A DNA stretch of 64,000 nt, taken from contig OZ036006.1 in NCBI GenBank assembly GCA_964035015.1, positions 3,457,234 through 3,521,233 of the forward strand. Reading direction: 5' to 3'. Position numbers and translations under genes: made by a program. The notes beneath the pieces are model-generated. The model did not search any database. It saw only the letters and a list, made by a program, of their open reading frames with translations, and had not been told where the DNA came from. Below are positions 41,861-54,400 of the stretch, piece by piece. Source of the DNA: Corallium rubrum. Lineage: Eukaryota > Cnidaria > Anthozoa > Scleralcyonacea > Coralliidae. The first letter of the stretch is position 1; each line of letters starts with the position of its first letter.

Positions 41861-44800
41861 ATGGGCAAAGAAAAAGGCAGTAAGAAGGTAAGAGTATTAT
41901 TAAAGCTACACTTGAACACGCTTAAAACGACAATCGGTTGAAAATTGGCCAAATGGCCCGACCACGAGGCTGTGAGCTATTGATGTAAAATTGTTTTGTG
42001 TAAATATTCTTGGCCTCTCTCGTTTGGTCTTTTGCCCTAAGATTTCTCAAGATAGGGTATAAATGGGTACCTTTTAGTGTGTTTGGTAGACAAGGATACA
42101 ATGCGTAGATGTTCTTGAGTTTATTGAAGATTTTAAGCAAGGTTTATATAAGCTGGGAATGAAAATGTTTTTGGATTTTCTGATGGCCATGTGCGAATTA
42201 AGCAAAGCGATTTTGTCAATGAATTTGTACGAATCTTTTAGATCTTAGGCATTGTGATTGTCTCTACACAGCTTTGTATTGTTTTCGTACCATGAGAAGA
42301 TTCACATAGTTCTTAATAGACTTTCTTCTCACTATAACTAGGATTTAATATTTTCAGTCAGTTGAATTTGCTGTGAGTTGAAAGTTGTGTTATGAACTGT
42401 GGTGACGAATTAAGGATTGCACAATTTTTGGCCTAAGCCATAAATATTTGGAAATCCAATCGATAAATCTGAACCAATTTCTAGCAGTGATTTAATTGAT
42501 ATTAAGAAATTATTATTAACTGAGAACAAGGGTCTGTACAGGAAAATATTGTTGGCTGCATATATATAAGGTTATTTACCTGTACATATAAACAGAACCA
42601 AGTCAACCAAGGCTCAATATAAACGTTCTGAACTGGACTGGTCATCACAATTTTTATTAACAACTTGCCAAAATTTTATGGTCTAAATTATATATTATAT
42701 CGAAACCTATTAATCTTTCCAAAAAAAGCTTAAATAATGTTAATGAAGTTCGCTTAGCTTAACTTTTGTCCACTTTTCATTGTCTGTTTCCATTCTGTTG
42801 TCATCTCAACGCTTCTGAATGCATTGCTTGTTGCTTTCTTTGTATTCTCTGAATCCTTATTTTCTTGTAACCTAACAATCTTCTTGTCAACATCTGAATG
42901 TTCAGGTGAAATATTTTCTTGTCTTGCCAATCTCCACCATTATTGACAGCTTCATGAATCGTGTGTGACATTCATGTGTGGATCACGAACTCAAATACCC
43001 CACTGTGGTGGATACCCCACCACAGTGGGGTATTCGAGGTTATACCGCGCTGTGGTGGGTAATTCTACGATAAATTAACTGGTCACATGGTACAAATCAA
43101 GCTCTCTGACTGGACAATTTACAGTTGAGATATAATATTAATAATGTAAGAGTCTATTATTTTGAGTGAAGGCCCTTTGCCAGAGAGAAATGTAATAATG
43201 GTCACTTTTTGGCAAATGACAGTCACAAAGCCAAAAAGTGGTATCTGGTAATAATTAATGTGACTGTATTTTTTTTCAGAAGAGTAAAAGTACTGGTGAT
43301 GTTGTTGAGGAAACAAAAAAGAGGAAAATGGCTGAGGATGAAGCTCCAGTTGTTTCCAAGAAAGTGAAAAAGGTATGTGGAGAAATAATACTTTCATCAC
43401 AAACAAATATAGTGGATTCATATTATCAGCAATTAGTTACAACTCCTTCACACTGAAATTGAAGTTTCTCTTATTTTCACCTGATAATTGCAAAATAAAA
43501 TGATGATGTGTGGCAATTTGACCAATACAAAAAATAGAATTTTTATCCCAGTGCTCTTCACACAATTTTGTGCCAGAACCAAGTACTTTGCAATAATGTG
43601 CTACATCTATAACAGTGCTTTCAATGAATAAAATACGCCAGCGCGATCCAGCCAGCGCGATCCAGCCAGCGCGATGGATCGCGCTCGCCAGAGCAGATTT
43701 CACAACTGGGCAGCGTGATTTGGTTTTTCTTGAAAAACAGCGCCGGTTTATGTTGATGACTTCCTGTTACATTTCCTGGGTCAATTTTAACAGTCTGTTA
43801 TCATAAAAACGAACTTCAAACCAATGTTTTAAGTGTCATTTGTGGCTTTCATCTGCACAACTAGCATAAAGTTTGAGATTTTGTAGTGTTTATCTAGATA
43901 TTGCCACACCAGAACATGCAGCGGATGTCCCCGTGAGCAAACGAACGCTATTTTGCATTTTTACCGATTTCGGCTAGTCTTTTAATAATACGAATATCAA
44001 TTAAACAATATGCAGCAAGACAATACAGTACGTCATTGCAGAGTGCAGTTAGCCTGCCACTAGAAACAAACTAAAAATATTTAATATCTAAACCCGTTAA
44101 TTTAATAAAACCAAGAACAATTTATCTCCCTGTGATGCTGTTAACAACAAAGGATTGTGCAGGGCATGAGGCGATAGCAAGCGTATTAAAGAGACGAGAA
44201 CTCTCAGGTGTCAAACAGTACGCTCTGGAGAGCCAACCTGATTGAGCCATTATTCTGCATAGTCGATAGCTAAAGAAGACAGCGAGAGAGGAAAATTTGT
44301 GCCCTCCATCCCACCCATTAATCTACGACTACAGTATTAAATAGGTGCAGACAGTGGGCCATGGTGGACAGGTCAAGGCTGGGGACCATTACATGGCCCT
44401 AGACCTGTATCCAAGTAACCGAACAACGGCTGGAAACTCCTAAACATGCATGTCTGCCCTAAGGTGTTAATTTAATAGTTGTTGACCAGCACAGTCCTGG
44501 CACATTGTCTGATTGCCCCAGTGAGCAATCTTTCTCCACCTTATACAAATTTTGACTTCTGTTCTAGGCAAAGAATGAGGTGGTTGTCGAAAAGAAGAAT
44601 GATGTTGTCATTAAGAAAGATAAAGGGAAAAAGGAAAAAAAGAATGCCAAGAAAGAAGAGGTAAGATAACTGCTTTTTAAAAACAAGATATTTAAAACAA
44701 GATTTGTAAGTTCTTTAAAAGGCATTGTGCTTGCTTAAGGTCCCCATTTTTGGTTCTCACACTCTTGATTTCTATTGAAAAGAATATGATAACAATTTAT

Positions 44801-47800
44801 CACACTGTATACATACTTATCAGTTGAATAGTGTAAAAGATTTAATGTAAGTACGTGTCTGGACATTAAAACAATGAAATGTGGGCACGTCTCATTAGAT
44901 AATTATTTATAATACTTAAATACAGTGTGCATTATAAGCAAGACAAGGTTCGAATTAACGGTTCGTGATTCATGAACCAAATTATGAACTTAACAAATGC
45001 AAAAGCAAAAATTTTAATAAAAATCACAAATTGAAAATAAGGAGTGACTTTTGAAACTTTATATAATCGCAGATTCGGTACTAATGCTGAACTGGTCTCA
45101 CACAGCGACACAGCGTACATGAAGTAGTTCATGTTAAGTGGTCAGTGGTACTGTGGAAGCATTTTTTGAGTGCCCACTTGCACCCATGCAAACTTTCCAC
45201 TTATGGCACAGAATAAATGTGAACATAGCAAAGACCTAGCACACTACAATAAGCTGTGGGAGTTTCAAAGAGAAGAAAAGACTGTGAGAAAAACTAAAAT
45301 CAGGCATGTTACACATGGATATCAAGATCTCTACAAAAAATAAACCTTTTTGTTTCTTGAGAGTATTAGTTTTTAAGTTTTAAGGCATTGATTACTACTT
45401 TAAAATGGGGGTAAAAAATCAGGCATTATACTGCTGGAACTTTTTTAAAATTCACGAACCAGTTTTCAATAGTTAATTCGAGCCTTGTGAGAGTTGGCCA
45501 TATTCTGTATAAAGCATGGATATTTTTGGCCAACTGTTCTAATTTTCTTTTACATTCTCACAAAACCAAAATGTAATCTGTTAGTTCGAGAGAGGAAGAA
45601 ATTTTGTTTCACAACATGTCAGCCTTCTGTAGCTTGCTCTGTGCTGAGAAATTAAGCTTGAAATATTACTTGTAGTATGAACTTGAAGCTATTGTTTCTC
45701 AAAATTCATTGTCTTAGAATTCATTGAAATTTTTGAGCAACTGTTCTTCAGATATTATGTTTGTTTTTTTCTATCCATCAATCCATGGAAATAAAATTTT
45801 GAAATTTTAATGAACTCTGCATAAAAGGTTGGAGTTATTTATTTATGAAGATTTTTTTGAAGGTGAAAACAGCAGTGAATGGAAAAGATAAAAAGAAGAA
45901 GAAGAAGAAAGATATCGAAACACCAATGGAGGTTGACAAAGAGTCCAGTTCTTCATCAGAAGATGAAAAACCTCCCAAAAAGAAGACACTAGTTGCCAAT
46001 AAACCAGACAAGCCAAGTGCTACCAAGCTGAAGGGAGTGAAGGAGGATTCTAGCGATTCTGAATCCGATAAAGAGAAGCCTTCGGGAAAGGCGAATGCAA
46101 GCAAGAAAGAGTCAAATGATAGTAGTGATTCTTCTGAAGACGAACAGCTAAAGCCTGTGTTGTCAAAGCCTGTTTCGCCTAATAAGAAACCATCTGATGG
46201 GCAGAAGTCTCAAAAGGCAACTGAGTTGAAAAAGAAGCCAGCAGCCAAGGAGGAATCTTCTGACGAAAGTAGCTCTTCTGATGAGGAGGAAGAAACACCG
46301 AAAAAACCAGTTGCCCAACCAAAGCCTGTTCCAGCAAAACCACTTAATAAGAAGTCATCAGATGGAAAGAATTCTGCCAAAAAGCCTGAGCTGAAAAAGA
46401 ATGCACCCAAGGAGGGATCTTCCAGTGAAAGTAGCTCTTCGGATGAAGAGAAAGAGGCAACTAAGAAACCAGCTGAAAAGAAAGAGAAGGAGTCGAGTGA
46501 TGATGATAGTTCAGATTCTGAAGACGAGAAAGAGAAAATGCCTCCTCCTAAAGCACCAGTCACAACAACTGTAAAAGGTAAAGTGAAATGCAACATTGTA
46601 ACAAGCTTGCTTTATATTTTAGGGTAATACTATATAAGTTTTGTCAGGAATATTAAAGCCCAGCATATAATTTTAAAAAGACCCATATTAAGAGAGACAT
46701 GAGTTATTTCAAAATTTTTTTATTAAAACTAACATTTCGTTGCTAATCCTGCAACATCTTCAGAGTGAATAATTATTTACAAGGTTATCTCGACTTATAT
46801 CGGTAACAAGCGCTCAAAATCCTAGCACTTTTTGACACACCACTCAAAACCTCCTTGTTTTAGCATTATTGCGTAGCTTATAGAAGCAACAAACTTTTTA
46901 TGAGCACTTAGGGTGAAAATTTTAAAAAAAATCATAATTATGAAGGTACATGTAAGCTACAAAAATGTTGAGTTCGCCATATTTACAGCAAGAATCAATG
47001 CAAAGTTTGCTCGTGTTATTAAAAGAACATTTTCTTTTTGGCGTACCACTCAAAATCTCTTTATTTTAGCATTATTGTGTAGCTCCTAGAATCAACAAAC
47101 TATTTTGAACATTTTGGGGGTTAACATAATTATGAGGGCAGGTATGCTACAAAATGTTGAATCCGCCATATTTACAGTAATCAATGAAAAATTTTCTCGT
47201 GTTTAAACAACTTTTTGGCGTACCACTTAAAATCTCTTTATTTTGGCATTGTTGCATGTAGCTCATACAGTCAACAAACTTTCTATGAACATGTGGGGGT
47301 TTAAGAAACATCAGAAGATAAATATTCTATAATTTTGAATGTAGATACAATCAGTAGAATGCTATGCAACATAGAAAAAAATCTCCTCTTAATCGCCTTT
47401 AAGAAAGGGGGCTCAGTACACACTGTTTGACAGCTGTTCATAAAATACTCTCTTTCAGATACAAATAGTGAATGTTTATCAGTTATACAATCATTTCTAA
47501 ATAGTTTAAAATGTTCAAAACATTTTCAATTCGTCTTATTTGTCATTGTATTGCAATTTGACGAAAGCCACGTATCCGTTACCGTGTTAAAGGCAGTGGT
47601 GCAACTACCTATTGGGAAGGGTGGGTAAACCCCACGGGCCCTGAGCAAAAGGAATTAATTAGGGGCCCCGAGCATTTTGTGACAAGATCCGTAGGTTCCA
47701 TAGAACCCCCCTTTCTGATGGTTACAACTGTCCTAAAAATGCAGAAATAGCGTTTCAGAGCATTAGAAAATCAAAAATTTCCTGGGGAAGCATTTCCCCG

Positions 47801-50800
47801 GACCCTTCTATTGGTTTGTCGCACCTTCAGTGCCCACCACTTTGTCTCAGTCTTGAGTCTTACACTGAAAATCTTCTCTTGGGGGTGTGGGGGGATGCTT
47901 TGACACCCATATGCAGGGGTGTCGTGACAGGGGGGTAGGGGATATTTACCCAAAAAAATTTTGGGGAAGAGCATGTGCAGTGTGCACTGACTTTTTATCC
48001 AATCTGCGGAGATTGGGTAAAATGTCTGAGCGCAGGCTATGCGGAATGGAATGAATGCAGTTATGAATCTATTCAAATAATCTGCCCACTTTTACAGATT
48101 TTGAATCGGAGTGTGAGTGATTAGATTTTGCTCAAAAGTGCAGGAATGCCATTTCAAAAGAGACCCTAGATTCAAAAATTTTCTGGGGGAGCATGTCCCC
48201 GAACCCCCCTAGAAATGCGGTCACTAAATCGAAAAGGGCCCCCGAAGTAATCAATCCCACGGGGCCCCAGATGCCTAGTTGCGCCACTGGTTAAAGTGTC
48301 ACTATGATGAAAAAATCGTCAGTCTTTTTTTTTATCTTATCATAAAGTACATTTAAAATGAGGGTGAACGGCGTTTGTGGTTTGTCAATATCTCATCTCG
48401 TTCAGGAGATATTCACGTTTTGGCAATATGCAAATTTATGGCTGATGGCGTCATTTTCTCCAAACGAGCGAAATGAAAATCGTAAAATAAGGAATATCTC
48501 TGGAAATAAACAATAGAATGTGCTTAAACTTTGTATGCTTATAGTATCTAATAAAATACACTTCTCTGTGGAACTTTTGTGATTGCCATGGTAAGCGCAT
48601 GCTCTCAGGTTACTCTAAGCCTTAAAAAGGAAATTATCATTTTTGCCTCATTGTTTAAAAATAGAAAGATTTAAACGTTTGAATTACAATGCCTACATAG
48701 GCCCTAATCTTCACATTTATTCGCTGGAGTAAACGCTACTTGATTGCTGATAAATAAGAAAATTTAATTTTATCATTGGAGGGGGCCCAGGAACCAGCAG
48801 TTTCTACGAAAACTACTAAAGTTCCACAGTGAAACGTATTGTATTTAATACTATAAGCATGCAAAATTTGAGCACTTTCCATTGTTTATTTCTAAAGATA
48901 TTCCTAATTTTACGATTTTCATTTCGCTCGTTTGGAGAAAATGACGTCATCATCCATATAATTTGCATATTTCAAAAACGTGAATATCTCTTGAACGAGA
49001 TGAGTTATTTACAAACCACAAACGTCTTTCCTAGTCACCATGACGCAAACAGCAAACTTGAAAAACTTCGTGGATAACTTCAAGTTCACATGATTAAAAT
49101 TATGGTGAATAGCACACACGTCAAAACTTAGACTAAATAGTCCCTAAGAAAATGCACTAACGAATATTATTTCTTTCCTTTGCACACAAATATAATTTTT
49201 GTCGTTGTGCCTTTAAAATATATTGTTGATACACCTATCTTATTATTTTAAAAGCGGGTAAAACTAAGAAAGAAGAATCGTCAAGTGATGATAGCTCTGA
49301 TTCAGACGAAGAGGAGACCAAGGCACCAATCAAAGCTGAAGAAAAGAAGACGCCAGTATCGAAGACGAAAAAGAAGAAAGACGATAGCTCATCCGATGAA
49401 GAAGACTCAGACGAGGACTCTAGTTCTGACGACGAGGAGGAAGAGAAATCCAAAAAGAAAGGAAAAGCTAAAAAGGATGAAGAAGATAGCGATTCTGATA
49501 GTGATTCAGATGATGAGTCCGAAGATGAAGAAGCTTCAAAACAACAGGTAAAATAGAAAATGTCTTGAAAAGCCTTGATGATGTTTATATGATCCCGGTG
49601 TACCGGGACGGGATGGCAGCTGGGATGATTTTGATGTATTGAAATAAGTCACGGTCTTTGATTATGTGCATCGCAAAGCTTTCGCCTACATTTTTCAAGG
49701 TCTAGATTACTAAATAACTTCAACAAAAGCCATTTTCAATTGTCACAATCATTCACTTTTAACTTTAGGATCAGAGCAACAAAATCTGAGTTTCTTCAGG
49801 CATCGCGTGGTTTTTCTGTTTTACGTGTTGACTTATTTCAATACATCAAAATTATCCCGGCTGCCATCCCGTCCCGGTACACCGGGATCATATAAACAGA
49901 CCCTTAGTCATCGCTCGATATTTAAAACTTACGGGCGACATTTTTCTTCAAAGTTGCGTTGCAAGTTGAAAAGCGTTGTTGCACGTATTACCACCCACCT
50001 TAAACATTGTCACGCAACAATGATTTTGCTGCAAGTTGAAAAATGTTGATAAAAGTAAACTCCAGTTCTACTTGCTGCAACATGCTGTTTCAACTTGCAA
50101 CAAAATCATTGTTACGTGATAATGTTTAAGGTGGGTGGTAATACGTGCAACAACGCTTTTCAACTTGCAACGCAACAATGTTGCAGTAATTTGTTGCCCG
50201 TCACCTTTAGTTATTCAGAAAGTTTGTGTATGGCTTCAGATAATATATATATTATAATTTATGTAGATTATATCATGAACAAGTTATAGTCCGTTTCAGC
50301 TTACAGTCCGATACGTATAATTGAAGTGAACATTCCAAACTACGTTGCAATGTTCCGAACTACGTTGCAATGTTCCGAACTACGTTGCGAGGTAGATACA
50401 AATTTATGTCGGCAATTTGTTTCTGCTTAACCAAGTATCTATTATAATCTATTATATTCTATACTAGAAATACATGAATGCAACAACCCCTCGCCCACTT
50501 TTATCAAATGCTTTTTTGAAAATCACACACCCACCCACCTACCATGATTAAAATAAGCACATCTGATATACAGCCAATATAAAAACAAACAGATCGATAT
50601 AAAAACAAATGATAATCCTCAAGATAATTCTATAATTTATGAATAAGATGACTAAACTGATTTAACATTTTAAAGCAAAACCTAGATTTCGTTATTAAAT
50701 TCTGGTTGTATACAAAATATTTTTTTAGGAGGTTTCAAAAGGGATTATTTTTAACAAGCTTTAAATGGCTTCCCTATGCATACATGTTTTGCAAAGGCAG

Positions 50801-51408
50801 AATTAAATGTCAACAGCTCAAAAAATTACATTTATAATAGAGTCCGGGATAAAAACAATTCGGTAGAATCGGATTCGAGAAAGAAGTATTAAACAGACAA
50901 CGTTTCAGTCGAAAATTTGGAAATACAGCCAAAAAAATTGCCAAAGCCCACGAGTATTTAATAACAAAAGGTGATTGCAATGCAATAAAAACATCACGTC
51001 TACATAAGCTTATAAAGGTAGTGTTTTAAGTTAGCTTTAGTTAAGCCGATTTATGGTTTGGACGAGCAAAGGGAAAGCACGAAAACGTGAAGCACTATAT
51101 TGTTTAGGTTAAGCGAAAACTTGAAAACAACAAGAATCCTACCGTTAACTTTTGACCACAGAGTCACTGTAATTCAGATCGAGTTTTTGTTTACCATACG
51201 TCGTTTGGTTTCTTCAAGTTCTCTGGTTTCTCTTCAAGATATATTAAACAGGTTGTTTGTATCCTTCTTTTCTTCGTGCTCCATTTCGTTTAAATAAACG
51301 AAAGCAAAATACTATCTTATTTCATCTTATTTGCTTGAGAGTTTATAGTTTTCTTCATCGCTAGTCACCAGTGCCCAACAATTCTTACCGCGTGACACCG
51401 TACCAAAC

Positions 51409-51439
<31 letters not shown>

Positions 51440-54400
51440 AACTATTTCCCAGATTTCGTCTCCCTCGCTTTTTCTACACGCGTGTAAAATGGACTCCACG
51501 CGTGTCGAGATTAGCACCCTCACCGGGCTCCGGGCCTTCGGCCCGTCGCCCGGCTCGGGGACAACAAATAATCTTTCTCCGAGATTTTACCAAAGGAATT
51601 AAATTCAAAGCTTATTAAATTCGAACTTCGCGAACTTCCGTACCTAGTTCCCAACCTTCCAACGAATGTTGATAAACGAATTTCAAAAGGCTGAAACTGA
51701 CTATAACTTGTTGATGAGAAAAGTACTGGAGTTACAAACAAACTTAGAGTTCTGATAAATTTTCACAGACGCAAAAAAGTGGAGAGAAGAGAAAGTCCGA
51801 TGGCAACAATAACAGTTCGGCAAAGAAAGCGAAAACGGAGGAAGAAGATGGAGGTAATTTTATATGTGAAGTTGGAGCTTGGTTGAAACTTGATTCGTTA
51901 TTTTCAAACTCAATAATTCATAACATAAAAACAAAGCAAATCAGTACCAGGACGGAGTTTGGATATGTGATAAATAAATGACGCCAATTTTTACCTTAAA
52001 TTTCTCTTAAGGCGGTTTTCCACTAGGCGACATTTGTCGACCGACTCGACATTTTTCTTTTGTCTTGGCTAATTAGTTCCACTCGAGAGCTTGCGAGACA
52101 AAAGAAAATGTCGCTTCGCGCGACATTTTTCGCTTAGTGGAAAACCGCCTTTAGGTCTGCGCTATAGGTCGCACAATAGACGAATTTAATTCACACGAAT
52201 TTAATTCGAATTAAGTTCGCTGGTAATACGACGTCGAATTTCAGTCTTTTTTCTTTGACGCGTTGAGCCTGAAAACGACTTCTTGAAAACATGGTGCCGA
52301 ATTGTCAGACAGAAGAGAAACATTTAATCCGTCTGACTCCCAGGCTTCGAAATAAGTGCCGGTCACCGGTCACTGACCGGTAAAATTTTACAGTTTGACC
52401 GGCAAATACCATCGCTTGGTGGACATGCATGACCGGTGAATTTTTGAATCCAAGTGAGAGCGAATGTGTCAAATTGTAATACGATATGCTGGCGTTGTGC
52501 CTATATACCAATATAATTCATAATCTATATTATAATACCTTTATCTGTGTGTGTGTGTGTGTGTGTGCGTGTTTGTTTGTCTCACCGTCGTTACCTAAAA
52601 ACTCGAAAACGGTTACGCCGTTGGCCCGTTGTATATTATTGTTTCTAAACTCACGAGCCACGCGAACGACGAGCGCAAATAAGTATAACTAAAAATGACT
52701 GGTAAAAATTCCGCTGTGACCGGCAAATTTATTGAGCCGCCGGTCATAGTGACCGGTATACGTTTCAAATTTATTTCGAAGCCTGCTGACTCCGACGAAT
52801 TTAATTGCCGAGACGGGCGCAGCGAGTTGAGATTCGTGTAAAAAACAGGGATCCAATATTTTACTAGCACAGACTGAACAAGCGAGGTCAATAAGTAGTT
52901 TATTATATGGCCTTGCTGAAATAATTATTATTTAACGTAATATTATTAGAGACATGTATGAAAACGCCATTGCAAAACTCGCAACGTTTTGTTTAACAGA
53001 TATTTGTTATTTTTATTCAGAACGAGAAAACACCCCAGATAAACAAAGATAATTTCTTTGGCTTCTTTAGTTCTTCGTTAATTATTCTCAAACTCATTAA
53101 TAATTCATGAACCAAAAACAAAATAAATTAATGTTTAATCAGTGCTTTGAAATCGGAGGAAAAGTACTAGTACTTTGAAATAATGCAAAATAGGTTTTCA
53201 AAGTCCTGGGACTTTGAAATATGGCAAATTATATTACGTTTCAGAGGTATCTTCTGAGTTTTGAGTTTCGGAGTTTTGAGAAGTCAGTTCTAATACTCGA
53301 CGTCGGATTTTACCGGGATTACAAAGCCCTCGTGCATTAAAAAGGCTCGCCTTTTCAAAAAGCACTCCGACTTTGAAATCCCGGTAAAGAAGTCCGTCTC
53401 GTATTTGAACTATTACATCAAAGTGCAAATTTGTAATAAATAATATCTTTCATATCTTTCGGCACTGAGCGGGCGGATACGGGAAATATCCGACCGCTTA
53501 TGAACCAATCAGATTGCAGGAGTTCTGTATTCGGACCTCTCAGTGCCACTGTCATATATAAAAGTAAATTACTTCACATTTTTTGTGTATTTTTGCAATC
53601 TTAGAACCACATACAGTGTTTGTTGGCAACGTTTCTTTCGATGCTGGTGAAGATGATCTAAAAAATCTTTTTGAAGAAAATGGTCTTTCACCTTCAGGCG
53701 TTCGAATCTTGACAAGCGAAGGACGATCCAAAGGGTATGTTGTGGCTGTTGTAGTGTTATTCAGAATTTGTTGTATTCGGATAATAAGTCATTGATAAAG
53801 CGTTGTAAAGTAAATGGTCTAAACCTAGGAGTATTCGTACGTGTTTGTGAAAGCTGTTCGTCTACACGCTTAAAAATGTAACAACTTGTTGACATATGTG
53901 AACAACATTGGTAGCATCTAGGTTTATCACCTAGATAGTTGAGTCATAATACCGTACACGGTTCACTAGCAGTTGAAAAAGAAAATGCATTGAGTAATAT
54001 TTTTAGTGTGCTGAAAATTTTGACCCCATGCTACGCGTCTTGGAAATACTTCTCTAAATCTATTTTCTTTTAGTTACGGTTATGTTGACTTCACAACAGA
54101 GAAGGATGCCAAGAAGGCGATGAAACTGACTGGGACCGAGCTATGCGGTCGAGAGTTAAGGATTGACGTGGCCACCTCGAGCAGAGGTGGCGGGGGTCGT
54201 GGAGGGCGAGGAGGCGGACGTGGAGGTGGGGGTCGTGGAGGATCACGCACACCTCAGAGGGAACAAAACCCGCCATCAAGCACTCTGTTTGTCAAGAACT
54301 TGTCGTTTGGTACCACAGAAGATTCATTGTACGAGCATTTCGAGGGCTGTTCGCGAGTACGTATTGTTACTGATCGAGAGAGCGGAGAGTCGAGAGGGTA

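Noticed and set aside
51705-51757. Intronic box C/D snoRNA in nucleolin intron 5
   Set aside because: GTTGATGA and CTGA are present (vertebrate nucleolin introns host snoRNAs), but the spacing is only about 46 bases and there is no terminal stem.
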